NCBI GenBank assembly: GCA_016207865.1
Contig: JACQZD010000062.1
Span: forward strand, 1 to 11,802
Reading direction: 5' to 3'
DNA: 11,802 nucleotides
Origin: Nitrospirota bacterium
Lineage (GTDB): Bacteria; Nitrospirota; Thermodesulfovibrionia; UBA6902; DSMQ01
In this document: positions 6,868 through 11,802 of the stretch, piece after piece
How positions within the stretch are numbered: the stretch's first letter is position 1
Layout: each line of letters opens with the position of its first letter
The notes under the pieces: generated by a model
What the model saw: only the letters and a program-made list of their open reading frames with translations
Told to the model about the DNA's origin: nothing
Databases searched by the model: none
Program-made: the position numbers and the translations under genes

Positions 6868-6903
6868 AAGTTATGAGTTATAAGTTATGAGTTAAAAGTT
6901 AAA
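6868..6903 (+). repeat. Short tandem repeat before glnK copy 1
   Basis: Two 14-bp units, AAGTTATGAGTTAT (6868-6881) and AAGTTATGAGTTAA (6882-6895), are followed by a partial unit AAGTTAAA that merges into the Shine-Dalgarno AAGGAGG of glnK. Related heptamers occur before glnK copy 2 (8763-8783) and, inverted, inside the amidotransferase gene (9533-9551). They occupy the amtB-glnK junction in both copies. Confidence 0.85.
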
Positions 6904-6913
6904 GGAGGATTAT

Positions 6914-7252
6914 ATGAAAAAGATTGAGGCGATAATTAAACCGTTCAAACTTGATGAGATAAAAAATGCCCTAAATGAACTTGGCGTACAAGGCATGACA
7001 GTAACAGAAGTAAAAGGTTTCGGCAGGCAAAAAGGGCATGTAGAGTTTTACCGCGGGGCAGAGTATGACATTAACTTTGTCCCGAAAGTAAAGATAGAGA
7101 TGGTCGTGCCTGACAAAATAGCGGAGGAGGCCATCTCCGTGATTCAGGAGCATGCAAAAACAGGCGACATAGGCGACGGAAAAATCTTTATCTCAAACAT
7201 TGATGAGGTTATCAGGATACGAACGGGTGAAAAGGGAGAGGCGGCGGTTTGA
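6914..7252 (+). CDS. glnK: PII nitrogen regulatory protein GlnK, copy 1
   Basis: This 112-aa PII signal protein integrates 2-oxoglutarate, ATP/ADP and glutamine status, and plugs AmtB. The T-loop contains FYRGAEYDINF with the uridylylation tyrosine at Y51. G37, Q39 and K58, the B-loop TGDIGDGKIF (83-92, K90) and R101/R103 of the nucleotide site are all present, so a fully competent PII is expected. AAGGAGG sits about 6 nt before the ATG. It lies directly downstream of amtB copy 1, which favours GlnK over GlnB. It differs from the second copy at only three residues (N18K, K34R, V43I). A strong hairpin follows the stop. Confidence 0.97.
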   Translation: MKKIEAIIKPFKLDEIKNALNELGVQGMTVTEVKGFGRQKGHVEFYRGAEYDINFVPKVKIEMVVPDKIAEEAISVIQEHAKTGDIGDGKIFISNIDEVIRIRTGEKGEAAV

Positions 7253-7259
7253 TTATTAA

Positions 7260-7304
7260 GTTATAGCTACAAAAATGTAGTTCCTACATTTTTGTAGCTA
7301 TAAC
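7260..7304. repeat. Perfect 21-bp inverted repeat with 3-nt loop
   Basis: Arms 7260-7280 and 7284-7304 are perfect reverse complements around the loop TTC. The core is CTACAAAAATGTAG. It begins 8 nt after the glnK copy 1 stop. It may end or stabilise the unit A transcript, but the stem is AT-rich and the nearest T-run (7318-7323) is 14 nt away, so it is not a classical intrinsic terminator. A small repeat element is equally possible. Confidence 0.8.
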
Positions 7305-7340
7305 GCATATCTCTATGTTTTTTAAAGAAAACTATACGGC

Positions 7341-7380
7341 ATTTAGCATTATCATACAATTTTGTATGATAATGCTAAAT
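7341..7380. promoter_or_regulatory. 40-bp palindrome containing the shared 16-bp site, unit B
   Basis: The two 20-bp halves (7341-7360, 7361-7380) are reverse complements except for the central pair. Its middle, CATACAATTTTGTATG (7353-7368), is the exact reverse complement of the site at 4228-4243. Its centre is 65.5 bp from the -12 GC of the downstream promoter, the same distance as in unit A. The outer arms (ATTTAGCATTAT and its complement) are an extension not found symmetrically at the first site. The fragment GATAATGCTA does recur at 4203-4212. Confidence 0.75.
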
Positions 7381-7412
7381 ATTTTTTCACAATAAATCAA
7401 AGGGTTAAGCTT

Positions 7413-7428
7413 AAGCACGACTTTTGCA
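7413..7428 (+). promoter_or_regulatory. Sigma-54-like -24/-12 promoter, unit B
   Basis: AAGCACGACTTTTGCA matches TGGCACGATTTTTGCA at 13 of 16 positions, with the -12 GC at 7426-7427 and correct spacing. As in unit A, the first base of the -24 GG is altered (AG). The preceding TAAGCTT (7406-7412) is also shared with unit A (4281-4287) at the same offset. Transcription would start near 7439, leaving a leader of about 27 nt before the amtB ATG with a good ribosome binding site. Confidence 0.65.
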
Positions 7429-7465
7429 ATTACCTCTATTGGAAACACCCTGAATGGAGGTATTC

Positions 7466-8761
7466 ATGAAATTAAGGTTTATCCTGACAGCGGCAGTAAG
7501 TTTAGTATTGCCAAGCCTTGCTTACGCCGGGGAACCGTCTGCCATAAACAGCGGCGATACAGCATGGATGCTGATTTCAACAGCGCTTGTGACTCTGATG
7601 ACTCCGGGGCTTGCGCTATTTTACGGCGGCATGGTCAGGAGGAAAAACGTGCTCGGAACCATTATGCACAGCTTTATCATGCTTTGCATGGTAAGTGTAA
7701 TATGGGTATTGTGGGGATATTCGCTTGCATTCGGACCTGATAAATGGGGCCTCACCGGAAGCCTTGAATGGTTTGGACTTAACGGTGTAGGGCAAGCGCC
7801 CTCCATGTTTGCCCCGACTGTCCCCCATCTGATATTTATGATGTTTCGAAGTACATTTGCAGTCATAACTCCGGCGCTGATAACAGGAGCCTTTGCTGAG
7901 AGAATAAAGTTTTCGGCATTAATTATATTTACGGTTCTCTGGGTAACATTTGTGTATTCGCCGTTATGCCACTGGGTATGGGGCGGCGGATGGATTGCAA
8001 AAGAACTCGGAGCGCTGGATTTTGCAGGAGGAATAGTGGTTCACATAAGTTCGGCGGTTGCGGCACTGGCGGCAATAATGGTCATAGGAAAACGCAGAGG
8101 GTTCGGCATAGAGCCGATGCTGCCGCACAACCTGCCAATGACCATATTGGGATTAGCGCTTTTATGGTTTGGCTGGTTTGGCTTTAATGCAGGCAGCGCA
8201 CTGACATCCGGAGGTCTTGCCTCTTTAGCATTTGTAACAACAAACACAGCAGCCGGCGCCGCGGCTATGAGCTGGCTCATTATTGAATGGCTGCAGAGGG
8301 GAAAACCGACTGCGCTCGGCGCAGTCAGCGGCGCTGTGGCAGGGCTTGCAGGCATAACGCCTGCCGCAGGTTTTGTCAGCCCCTTGTCAGCGATATTAAT
8401 CGGAATAATCGCAGGGGCCTTGTGCTATATGGGCGTTAATATGAAATCAAGATTGGGCTATGACGATTCACTTGACGTAATCGGGATTCACGGCGTCAGC
8501 GGGACCTGGGGAGTATTGGCAGTGGGGCTTTTTGCTTCAACCGCCGTAAACCCCGCCGGCAAAGACGGACTGTTTTTCGGTAATTCTTCATTATTCGGGA
8601 CTCAGGCTATTGCTGTGATAGTATCTTATGTGTTCGTTTTTATATCAACGCTGATGATTCTTAAATTTGTTGACTGGACCGTAGGGCTAAGGGTCAAGGA
8701 CGGTGAAGAGTTTCTTGGACTGGATCAGGCTCTTCACGGAGAAAGCGCGTATACGCAATAA
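7466..8761 (+). CDS. amtB: Ammonium transporter AmtB, copy 2
   Basis: This 431-aa Amt-family ammonium channel has a signal peptide MKLRFILTAAVSLVLPSLAYA with cleavage predicted after A21. The first Amt helix then begins directly at GDTAWMLISTALVTLMTPG. Pore histidines are H193 (VVHISSA) and H342 (GIHGVSGTWG). The gate phenylalanine corresponds to F131 (TFAVITPAL), and GWFGFNAGSA lies at 236-245. The tail LRVKDGEEFLGLDQALHGE is the GlnK-contacting segment. The ATG at 7466 is preferred over the in-frame ATG at 7454 because GGAGG (7456-7460) is correctly spaced for it and the signal peptide then starts properly. It is clearly paralogous to copy 1 but well diverged, and lacks the Pro/Ala periplasmic stretch. 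It opens unit B (amtB-glnK-amidotransferase-glnA). Confidence 0.97.
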   Translation: MKLRFILTAAVSLVLPSLAYAGEPSAINSGDTAWMLISTALVTLMTPGLALFYGGMVRRKNVLGTIMHSFIMLCMVSVIWVLWGYSLAFGPDKWGLTGSLEWFGLNGVGQAPSMFAPTVPHLIFMMFRSTFAVITPALITGAFAERIKFSALIIFTVLWVTFVYSPLCHWVWGGGWIAKELGALDFAGGIVVHISSAVAALAAIMVIGKRRGFGIEPMLPHNLPMTILGLALLWFGWFGFNAGSALTSGGLASLAFVTTNTAAGAAAMSWLIIEWLQRGKPTALGAVSGAVAGLAGITPAAGFVSPLSAILIGIIAGALCYMGVNMKSRLGYDDSLDVIGIHGVSGTWGVLAVGLFASTAVNPAGKDGLFFGNSSLFGTQAIAVIVSYVFVFISTLMILKFVDWTVGLRVKDGEEFLGLDQALHGESAYTQ

Positions 8762-8762
8762 T

Positions 8763-8783
8763 AAGTTAAGAGTTAAGAGTTAA
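8763..8783 (+). repeat. Heptamer tandem repeat before glnK copy 2
   Basis: Three near-perfect AGTTAAG-type heptamers fill the gap between the amtB copy 2 stop and the AAGGAG ribosome binding site of glnK copy 2. The element is the counterpart of 6868-6903. Its sequence AGTTAAGAGTTAAGAGTTA matches, in reverse complement and at 18 of 19 positions, a stretch inside the amidotransferase gene. Confidence 0.85.
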
Positions 8784-8795
8784 AAGGAGTTGAAT

Positions 8796-9134
8796 ATGAA
8801 AAAGATTGAGGCGATAATCAAACCGTTTAAACTTGATGAGATAAAAAAAGCGCTGAATGAACTCGGCGTACAGGGCATGACAGTGACTGAGGTCAGAGGT
8901 TTTGGAAGACAGAAAGGGCATATAGAATTTTACCGCGGGGCGGAGTATGACATAAATTTTGTCCCGAAGGTAAAGATAGAGATGGTCGTGCCGGACAAAA
9001 TAGCGGAGGAGGCCATCTCCGTAATTCAGGAGCATGCAAAAACAGGCGACATCGGCGACGGAAAAATCTTTATCTCAAATATTGATGAGGTAATCAGGAT
9101 ACGGACAGGGGAAAAGGGAGAGGCGGCGGTTTAG
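8796..9134 (+). CDS. glnK: PII nitrogen regulatory protein GlnK, copy 2
   Basis: This is a second 112-aa PII protein, 109 of 112 residues identical to copy 1, with the same T-loop Y51, B-loop TGDIGDGKIF and R101/R103. The start at 8796 is chosen over the in-frame TTG at 8790 because AAGGAG (8784-8789) overlaps that upstream codon and is well spaced for the ATG. In the second half of the gene every nucleotide difference from copy 1 that was checked is synonymous. It lies 34 nt after amtB copy 2, and only 3 nt separate its stop from the amidotransferase start. Because the T-loops are the same, the two GlnK proteins could form mixed trimers and act on either AmtB. Confidence 0.97.
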   Translation: MKKIEAIIKPFKLDEIKKALNELGVQGMTVTEVRGFGRQKGHIEFYRGAEYDINFVPKVKIEMVVPDKIAEEAISVIQEHAKTGDIGDGKIFISNIDEVIRIRTGEKGEAAV

Positions 9135-9137
9135 TTT

Positions 9138-9815
9138 ATGTCAGTGCTAATTTGCAAAAACATACTAACTGAAGGGCCGGGGACCATTGAGGATTATCTC
9201 AAACTAAAAAAAATTCCTTACCATATCGCCGACCTCTCAGCCGGCGAAAGGCTCCCCGCTCCTGATGCGTTTGACACGCTTGTAATGATGGGCGGGCCCA
9301 TGAGCGTAAATGCAGACAACATTTATACCTATATCAAAGACGAAGAAAATCTTGTCAGGGATTTTATTTCAAAAGGCAAAAAGGTTTTGGGCGTATGTCT
9401 CGGCGCACAAATAATGGCAAAGGCCTTGGGTGCAAAGGTGTATGCGGGCCCGCAAGAAGAAATTGGATGGTATAATACTAAATTTACGGAAAATGGATTA
9501 AAAGATGAGTTGTTTTCTTCACTCCTGACCCCTAACTCTAAACTCTTAACTGTTTTCCACTGGCATGGAGAAACCTTTGATATTCCGGAGGGCGCAGTAA
9601 GACTTGCGTCTTCTGAATTGTATCCGAATCAGGCTTTCAGGTACGGCAAAAACGCCTATGCGTTTCAATTTCATATTGAAGTGACAAGGAAGATGATATC
9701 GGACTGGCTCAGAGCTGCGCCTGATTTTCAGAAAATCAAGAAGGACTCGGAAACATTTTACAGTGAATATTCCGTAAGGGCGGAAAAGTTTTATGAGAAA
9801 TTTTTCATGCCCTGA
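9138..9815 (+). CDS. Class I glutamine amidotransferase-like protein
   Basis: This 225-aa protein has a stand-alone class I glutamine amidotransferase fold related to the GMP synthase glutaminase domain. It would release ammonia from glutamine. The nucleophile elbow GVCLGAQ places the catalytic cysteine at C87, and FQFHIEVT gives H179 and E181. The oxyanion strand MMGGPMSV (50-57) and the family motif VFHWHGETFDIPEGA (139-153) are present. The acceptor substrate is unknown. It starts 3 nt after the glnK copy 2 stop without a clear ribosome binding site, suggesting translational coupling. It precedes glnA, so it is placed between ammonium sensing and glutamine synthesis. Residues about 129-138 (LLTPNSKLLT) are encoded by a copy of the short repeat found before the glnK genes; they replace the short loop usually seen before VFHWHG. 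Confidence 0.9.
   Translation: MSVLICKNILTEGPGTIEDYLKLKKIPYHIADLSAGERLPAPDAFDTLVMMGGPMSVNADNIYTYIKDEENLVRDFISKGKKVLGVCLGAQIMAKALGAKVYAGPQEEIGWYNTKFTENGLKDELFSSLLTPNSKLLTVFHWHGETFDIPEGAVRLASSELYPNQAFRYGKNAYAFQFHIEVTRKMISDWLRAAPDFQKIKKDSETFYSEYSVRAEKFYEKFFMP
9533..9551 (-). repeat. Intergenic-type heptamer repeat inside a coding region
   Basis: Read on the minus strand, this stretch is AGTTAAGAGTTTAGAGTTA, one mismatch from the sequence before glnK copy 2. It keeps the reading frame of the amidotransferase and encodes part of LTPNSKLLTV. It is therefore an in-frame insertion or expansion of a dispersed short repeat. Confidence 0.75.
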
Positions 9816-9827
9816 AAATATTAATAA

Positions 9828-9843
9828 AATGCAGGCTTGCATT
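9828..9843. promoter_or_regulatory. Small inverted repeat upstream of glnA
   Basis: AATGCA (9828-9833) and TGCATT (9838-9843) form a 6-bp inverted repeat around GGCT in the 53-nt gap between the amidotransferase stop and glnA. It could be an operator or a weak RNA hairpin ahead of the glnA ribosome binding site. No -24/-12 or convincing -35/-10 pair was found in this gap, so glnA probably depends on upstream transcription. Confidence 0.3.
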
Positions 9844-9868
9844 AACAATAAACAAAGGAGGAAGTAAG

Positions 9869-11245
9869 ATGACACCAAAAGACGTAATTAAGATGGCGCA
9901 GGAAAACAAGGCCGTCATGGCAAATTTCAAGTTCCTTGATTTCCCCGGCATCTGGCAGCATTTTGGAGTGCCGATCGCAGAATTAAAGGAGGAGATATTT
10001 GAAGAGGGGCTTGGCTTTGACGGCTCTTCAATCAGGGGATGGAAGGCTATCCACACATCTGACATGCTTATAATCCCTGATCCGAAGACTGCCTTCATGG
10101 ACCCTTTCATGGAGTATCCGACGATAAGCCTAATTTGCAATGTCGTAGACCCGATAACAAAAGAATTTTATACGAGGGACCCGCGTTACATTGCGCAGAA
10201 GGCTGAGGCATATCTGAAATCAACAGGTATAGGCGACACAGCGTATTTCGGGCCTGAGGCTGAGTTTTTTATCTTTGACGGGATAAGGTTTGACCAGAAC
10301 TCGCACAGCGGTTATTACTTTATTGAATCAACGGAAGGAGTATGGAATTCCGGCCGTGAAGAAAATCCTAACCTCGGCTACAAACCAAGGCATAAGGAAG
10401 GATATTTTCCGGTGCCGCCCACTGACAGTCAGGTGAACCTGAGGACCGAGATGGTGATGGAGATGCAGAAATGCGGCATCTATGTTGAGAGAGAGCATCA
10501 TGAGGTTGCAACAGCAGGACAGGCAGAGATTGATATGAGATTTGATTCGCTCGTCAGTATGGCTGATAAGAATATGCTCTTTAAGTACATCATAAAAAAT
10601 GTTGCAAGACGGCACGGCAAGACAGTGACTTTCATGCCCAAGCCTTTATTCGGGGACAACGGCTCAGGCATGCATGTGCATCAGAGCATATGGAAAAACG
10701 GCAAACCCCTGTTTGCAGGCAATGGTTATGCAGGATTGAGCGACCTGGCTCTTTACTACATCGGAGGCGTGTTAAAACATGCAAAGGCGCTTGCGGCTAT
10801 TACAAACCCGACTACAAACTCTTACAAAAGACTTACGCCGGGTTTTGAGGCGCCGGTTAATCTTGCGTACTCAGCAAGAAACCGCTCGGCGTCCATCAGA
10901 ATACCGACTTATTCTGCAAACCCAAAGGCAAAAAGGGCTGAGGTAAGATTCCCTGACCCGTCATGCAACACCTACCTTGCCTTCTCCGCAATGCTCATGG
11001 CAGGGCTTGACGGCATTGAGAACAAAATTCATCCTGGCGAACCCCTTGATAAGGACATCTACGAGCTCGGTCCCGAAGAACTTGCAAATGTGCCGACAAT
11101 GCCCGGTACCCTTGAAGATGCGCTCAATCACCTTGAGGCAGACCATGAATTTCTGATGAAAGGCAATGTATTTACAGAAGATGCCATTAAGACATGGATA
11201 GCATACAAGAGGAAAAATGAAGTTGATGCGCCAGCTTTCCGGTGA
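9869..11245 (+). CDS. glnA: Type I glutamine synthetase, C-terminus replaced
   Basis: Glutamine synthetase makes glutamine from glutamate, ammonia and ATP. The catalytic parts are intact: GFDGSS (49-54), metal ligands E130/E132 in GPEAEFF, EGYFPVPPTDS (177-187), NGSGMHVHQS (264-273, H270), NPTTNSYKRL (313-322), and E358/R360 in AEVRFPDPS. Y398 in DIYELGPEE corresponds to the adenylylated tyrosine (Tyr397 in E. coli). AAAGGAGG (9854-9861) precedes the ATG by 7 nt. After NEVDA (residues 450-454) the family normally continues to an end of the type RPHPYEF-LYY, at about 470 residues. Here only PAFR follows before a stop, and that DNA is antisense to a higA gene. About 15 residues are lost. They include the C-terminal helical thong that locks the two hexameric rings together in bacterial enzymes, so oligomer stability may be impaired. 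Confidence 0.93.
   Translation: MTPKDVIKMAQENKAVMANFKFLDFPGIWQHFGVPIAELKEEIFEEGLGFDGSSIRGWKAIHTSDMLIIPDPKTAFMDPFMEYPTISLICNVVDPITKEFYTRDPRYIAQKAEAYLKSTGIGDTAYFGPEAEFFIFDGIRFDQNSHSGYYFIESTEGVWNSGREENPNLGYKPRHKEGYFPVPPTDSQVNLRTEMVMEMQKCGIYVEREHHEVATAGQAEIDMRFDSLVSMADKNMLFKYIIKNVARRHGKTVTFMPKPLFGDNGSGMHVHQSIWKNGKPLFAGNGYAGLSDLALYYIGGVLKHAKALAAITNPTTNSYKRLTPGFEAPVNLAYSARNRSASIRIPTYSANPKAKRAEVRFPDPSCNTYLAFSAMLMAGLDGIENKIHPGEPLDKDIYELGPEELANVPTMPGTLEDALNHLEADHEFLMKGNVFTEDAIKTWIAYKRKNEVDAPAFR
11230..11231. other. Recombination junction between glnA and convergent higA
   Basis: Base 11230 is the last base of glnA codon 454 (GCG, Ala). Base 11231 is the last base of codon 69 (TGG, Trp) of the higA-like gene on the opposite strand. 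Both conserved protein alignments break at this same point. The simplest reading is a deletion joining two convergent genes; an assembly chimera is the main alternative. Confidence 0.7.
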
Positions 11246-11437
11246 CGTCCTTGTCGCCTTTGCTATTCTAATCGCCATCCTAGGGCTTAAAGACGCCTTG
11301 CAGTTCAGCAATGCGGATAATGTCTTTCTCGTAATACCCAGCCTGCTTGCCGCTTCAGTCACAGATATTCCCAGAGGCTTTATAACATCCTCCCTTAAAA
11401 TCTCTCCGGGATGTGTTGGTTTTCTTTTTCCTATCAT
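11231..11437 (-). pseudogene. higA: HigA-family antitoxin, 3' truncated
   Basis: The first 69 residues are a clear HigA/VapI-type antitoxin: KPTHPGEILREDVIKPLGIS (about 6-25), an XRE-like HTH (about 24-60, TEAASRLGITRKTLSALLN), and RTSPESW (63-69). Homologues then continue for about 25 residues through a stretch like LNLQANYDLW. Here the frame runs into antisense glnA (RINFIFPL...) and stays open to 10961, giving a chimeric 158-aa frame whose last 89 residues are not HigA. A strong ribosome binding site AAAAGGAGG precedes the ATG by 8 nt. The HTH is intact, so DNA binding might survive while the C-terminal part is lost. No higB toxin gene is recognisable immediately upstream, where it would be expected. 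Confidence 0.82.
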
Positions 11438-11476
11438 TACTCAATCCTCCTTTTAATTGCGGCATGCCTCGCATAT

Positions 11477-11504
11477 GTTGATAACGAGCAAACTTGTTAT
11501 CAAC
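11477..11504. promoter_or_regulatory. Operator-like inverted repeat upstream of higA
   Basis: GTTGATAAC (11477-11485) and GTTATCAAC (11496-11504) are perfect 9-bp inverted repeats separated by 10 bp. A third related half-site, GATAACAAGTTG, lies at 11517-11528. They sit 40-90 bp upstream of the higA start, just after a possible promoter, which is the expected place for autoregulation by an HTH antitoxin. Confidence 0.5.
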
Positions 11505-11514
11505 CTTTTTTGCG

Positions 11515-11542
11515 TGGATAACAAGTTGAAAATCATAGTCAA
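11515..11542 (-). promoter_or_regulatory. Possible sigma-70 promoter for higA
   Basis: On the minus strand TTGACT (complement 11537-11542) and TATCCA (complement 11515-11520) are separated by 16 nt. Transcription would begin near 11508, at the edge of the inverted repeats at 11477-11504, which would suit repression by HigA. Confidence 0.35.
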
Positions 11543-11668
11543 ATCCATAGGAAACCGTCAAATTCTTGCCTTTTCCAAAAGCCAGATGTATGATAACAAA
11601 AAACCAGTTAATAATATTGTTATGTGCAATAAAATTAATCATTTCAGCCACCATGAAAGGGGTAATTG

Positions 11669-11802
11669 ATGTCTGTATCTAAGCCAGCCCCGGAATCTGA
11701 GCCAATAATAGCAGAACCTTGGGAAACTTCGCCGGAACTTGAGGCGAAGATTACAACGTGCGAACCAGAAATTAGACAGTACATTATCAATCTGAAAATG
11801 TA
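11669..11802 (+). CDS. Unidentified protein, N-terminal fragment
   Basis: An open frame starts at an ATG preceded by AAAGGGG (11656-11662) with 6-nt spacing and continues beyond the window. The visible 44 residues are acidic and proline-containing (MSVSKPAPESEPIIAEPWE), then helical (LEAKITTCEPEIRQYIINLK). They carry no signal peptide or membrane segment. The helical start before a likely coiled coil is compatible with the N-terminus of some transposases, but no motif is visible and I do not recognise the family. Confidence 0.55.
   Translation, partial: MSVSKPAPESEPIIAEPWETSPELEAKITTCEPEIRQYIINLKM

Noticed and set aside
6868..6903. CRISPR-like repeats
   Set aside because: Units are 7-14 bp, directly adjacent and without spacers; they are simple tandem repeats.
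7260..7323. Rho-independent terminator after glnK copy 1
   Set aside because: The stem is AT-rich and the nearest T-run is 14 nt beyond it; it fits an inverted repeat better than an intrinsic terminator.
7454..7465. Upstream ATG as the start of amtB copy 2
   Set aside because: It overlaps the Shine-Dalgarno GGAGG for the ATG at 7466 and would add four residues ahead of a normal signal peptide.
9526..9556. Possible frameshift in the amidotransferase at LLTPNSKLLT
   Set aside because: Conserved sequence resumes in the same frame at VFHWHGETF, so this is an in-frame insertion, not a frameshift.
11457..11669. 70-codon plus-strand frame upstream of the last gene
   Set aside because: No ribosome binding site, composition like the AT-rich intergenic DNA, overlap with the higA promoter/operator region, and no recognisable motif.

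Overview
The window looks like a piece of a Gram-negative, mid-GC bacterial chromosome. Type II secretion accessory genes, an outer-membrane beta-barrel protein, sigma-54-like promoters and dispersed 'gtcattccc...' inverted repeats would fit an uncultured Nitrospirota or Desulfobacterota genome. That placement is inference from style; no taxonomic marker gene is present.

Left third (1-3886, minus strand): one tightly packed operon read right to left. It is gspA/exeA (AAA ATPase with a peptidoglycan-binding end), gspB, dppD and dppF; dppF runs off the left edge. Gaps are 6 nt and 3 nt, then an ATGA overlap. Just upstream of gspA lies a 153-bp MITE-like element (3900-4052) with 19-bp terminal inverted repeats (one mismatch), a perfect 4-bp flanking duplication (TTCG) and a nested hairpin core. 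A possible outward promoter for the gspA operon lies inside it.

Middle and right (4228-11245, plus strand): a nitrogen-assimilation island of two transcription units. Unit A is a 66-aa stand-alone Fis/NifA-type helix-turn-helix protein, a TorF-like outer-membrane protein, amtB copy 1 and glnK copy 1. Unit B is amtB copy 2, glnK copy 2, a class I glutamine amidotransferase and glnA. Each unit is preceded by a sigma-54-like -24/-12 element and by the same 16-bp palindrome, placed at exactly the same distance (65.5 bp from palindrome centre to the -12 GC). This points to co-regulation by one dedicated activator or repressor. The logic is ammonium entry (outer-membrane protein, AmtB), sensing and gating (GlnK), and assimilation (glutamine synthetase, amidotransferase).

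Right end (11231-11802): glnA stops being glnA after codon 454. The next base belongs to a convergent higA-type antitoxin gene that is itself cut at the same point. This junction removes the C-terminal tail of glutamine synthetase and the C-terminal end of HigA. Further right are a promoter/operator-like region for higA, no recognisable higB toxin, and the start of an unidentified gene leaving the window.

The most unusual items are the duplicated promoter-plus-palindrome architecture with the mini HTH protein, the glnA/higA junction, the MITE at gspA, and a short intergenic-type repeat inserted in frame inside the amidotransferase gene. No tRNA, rRNA or CRISPR array was seen.
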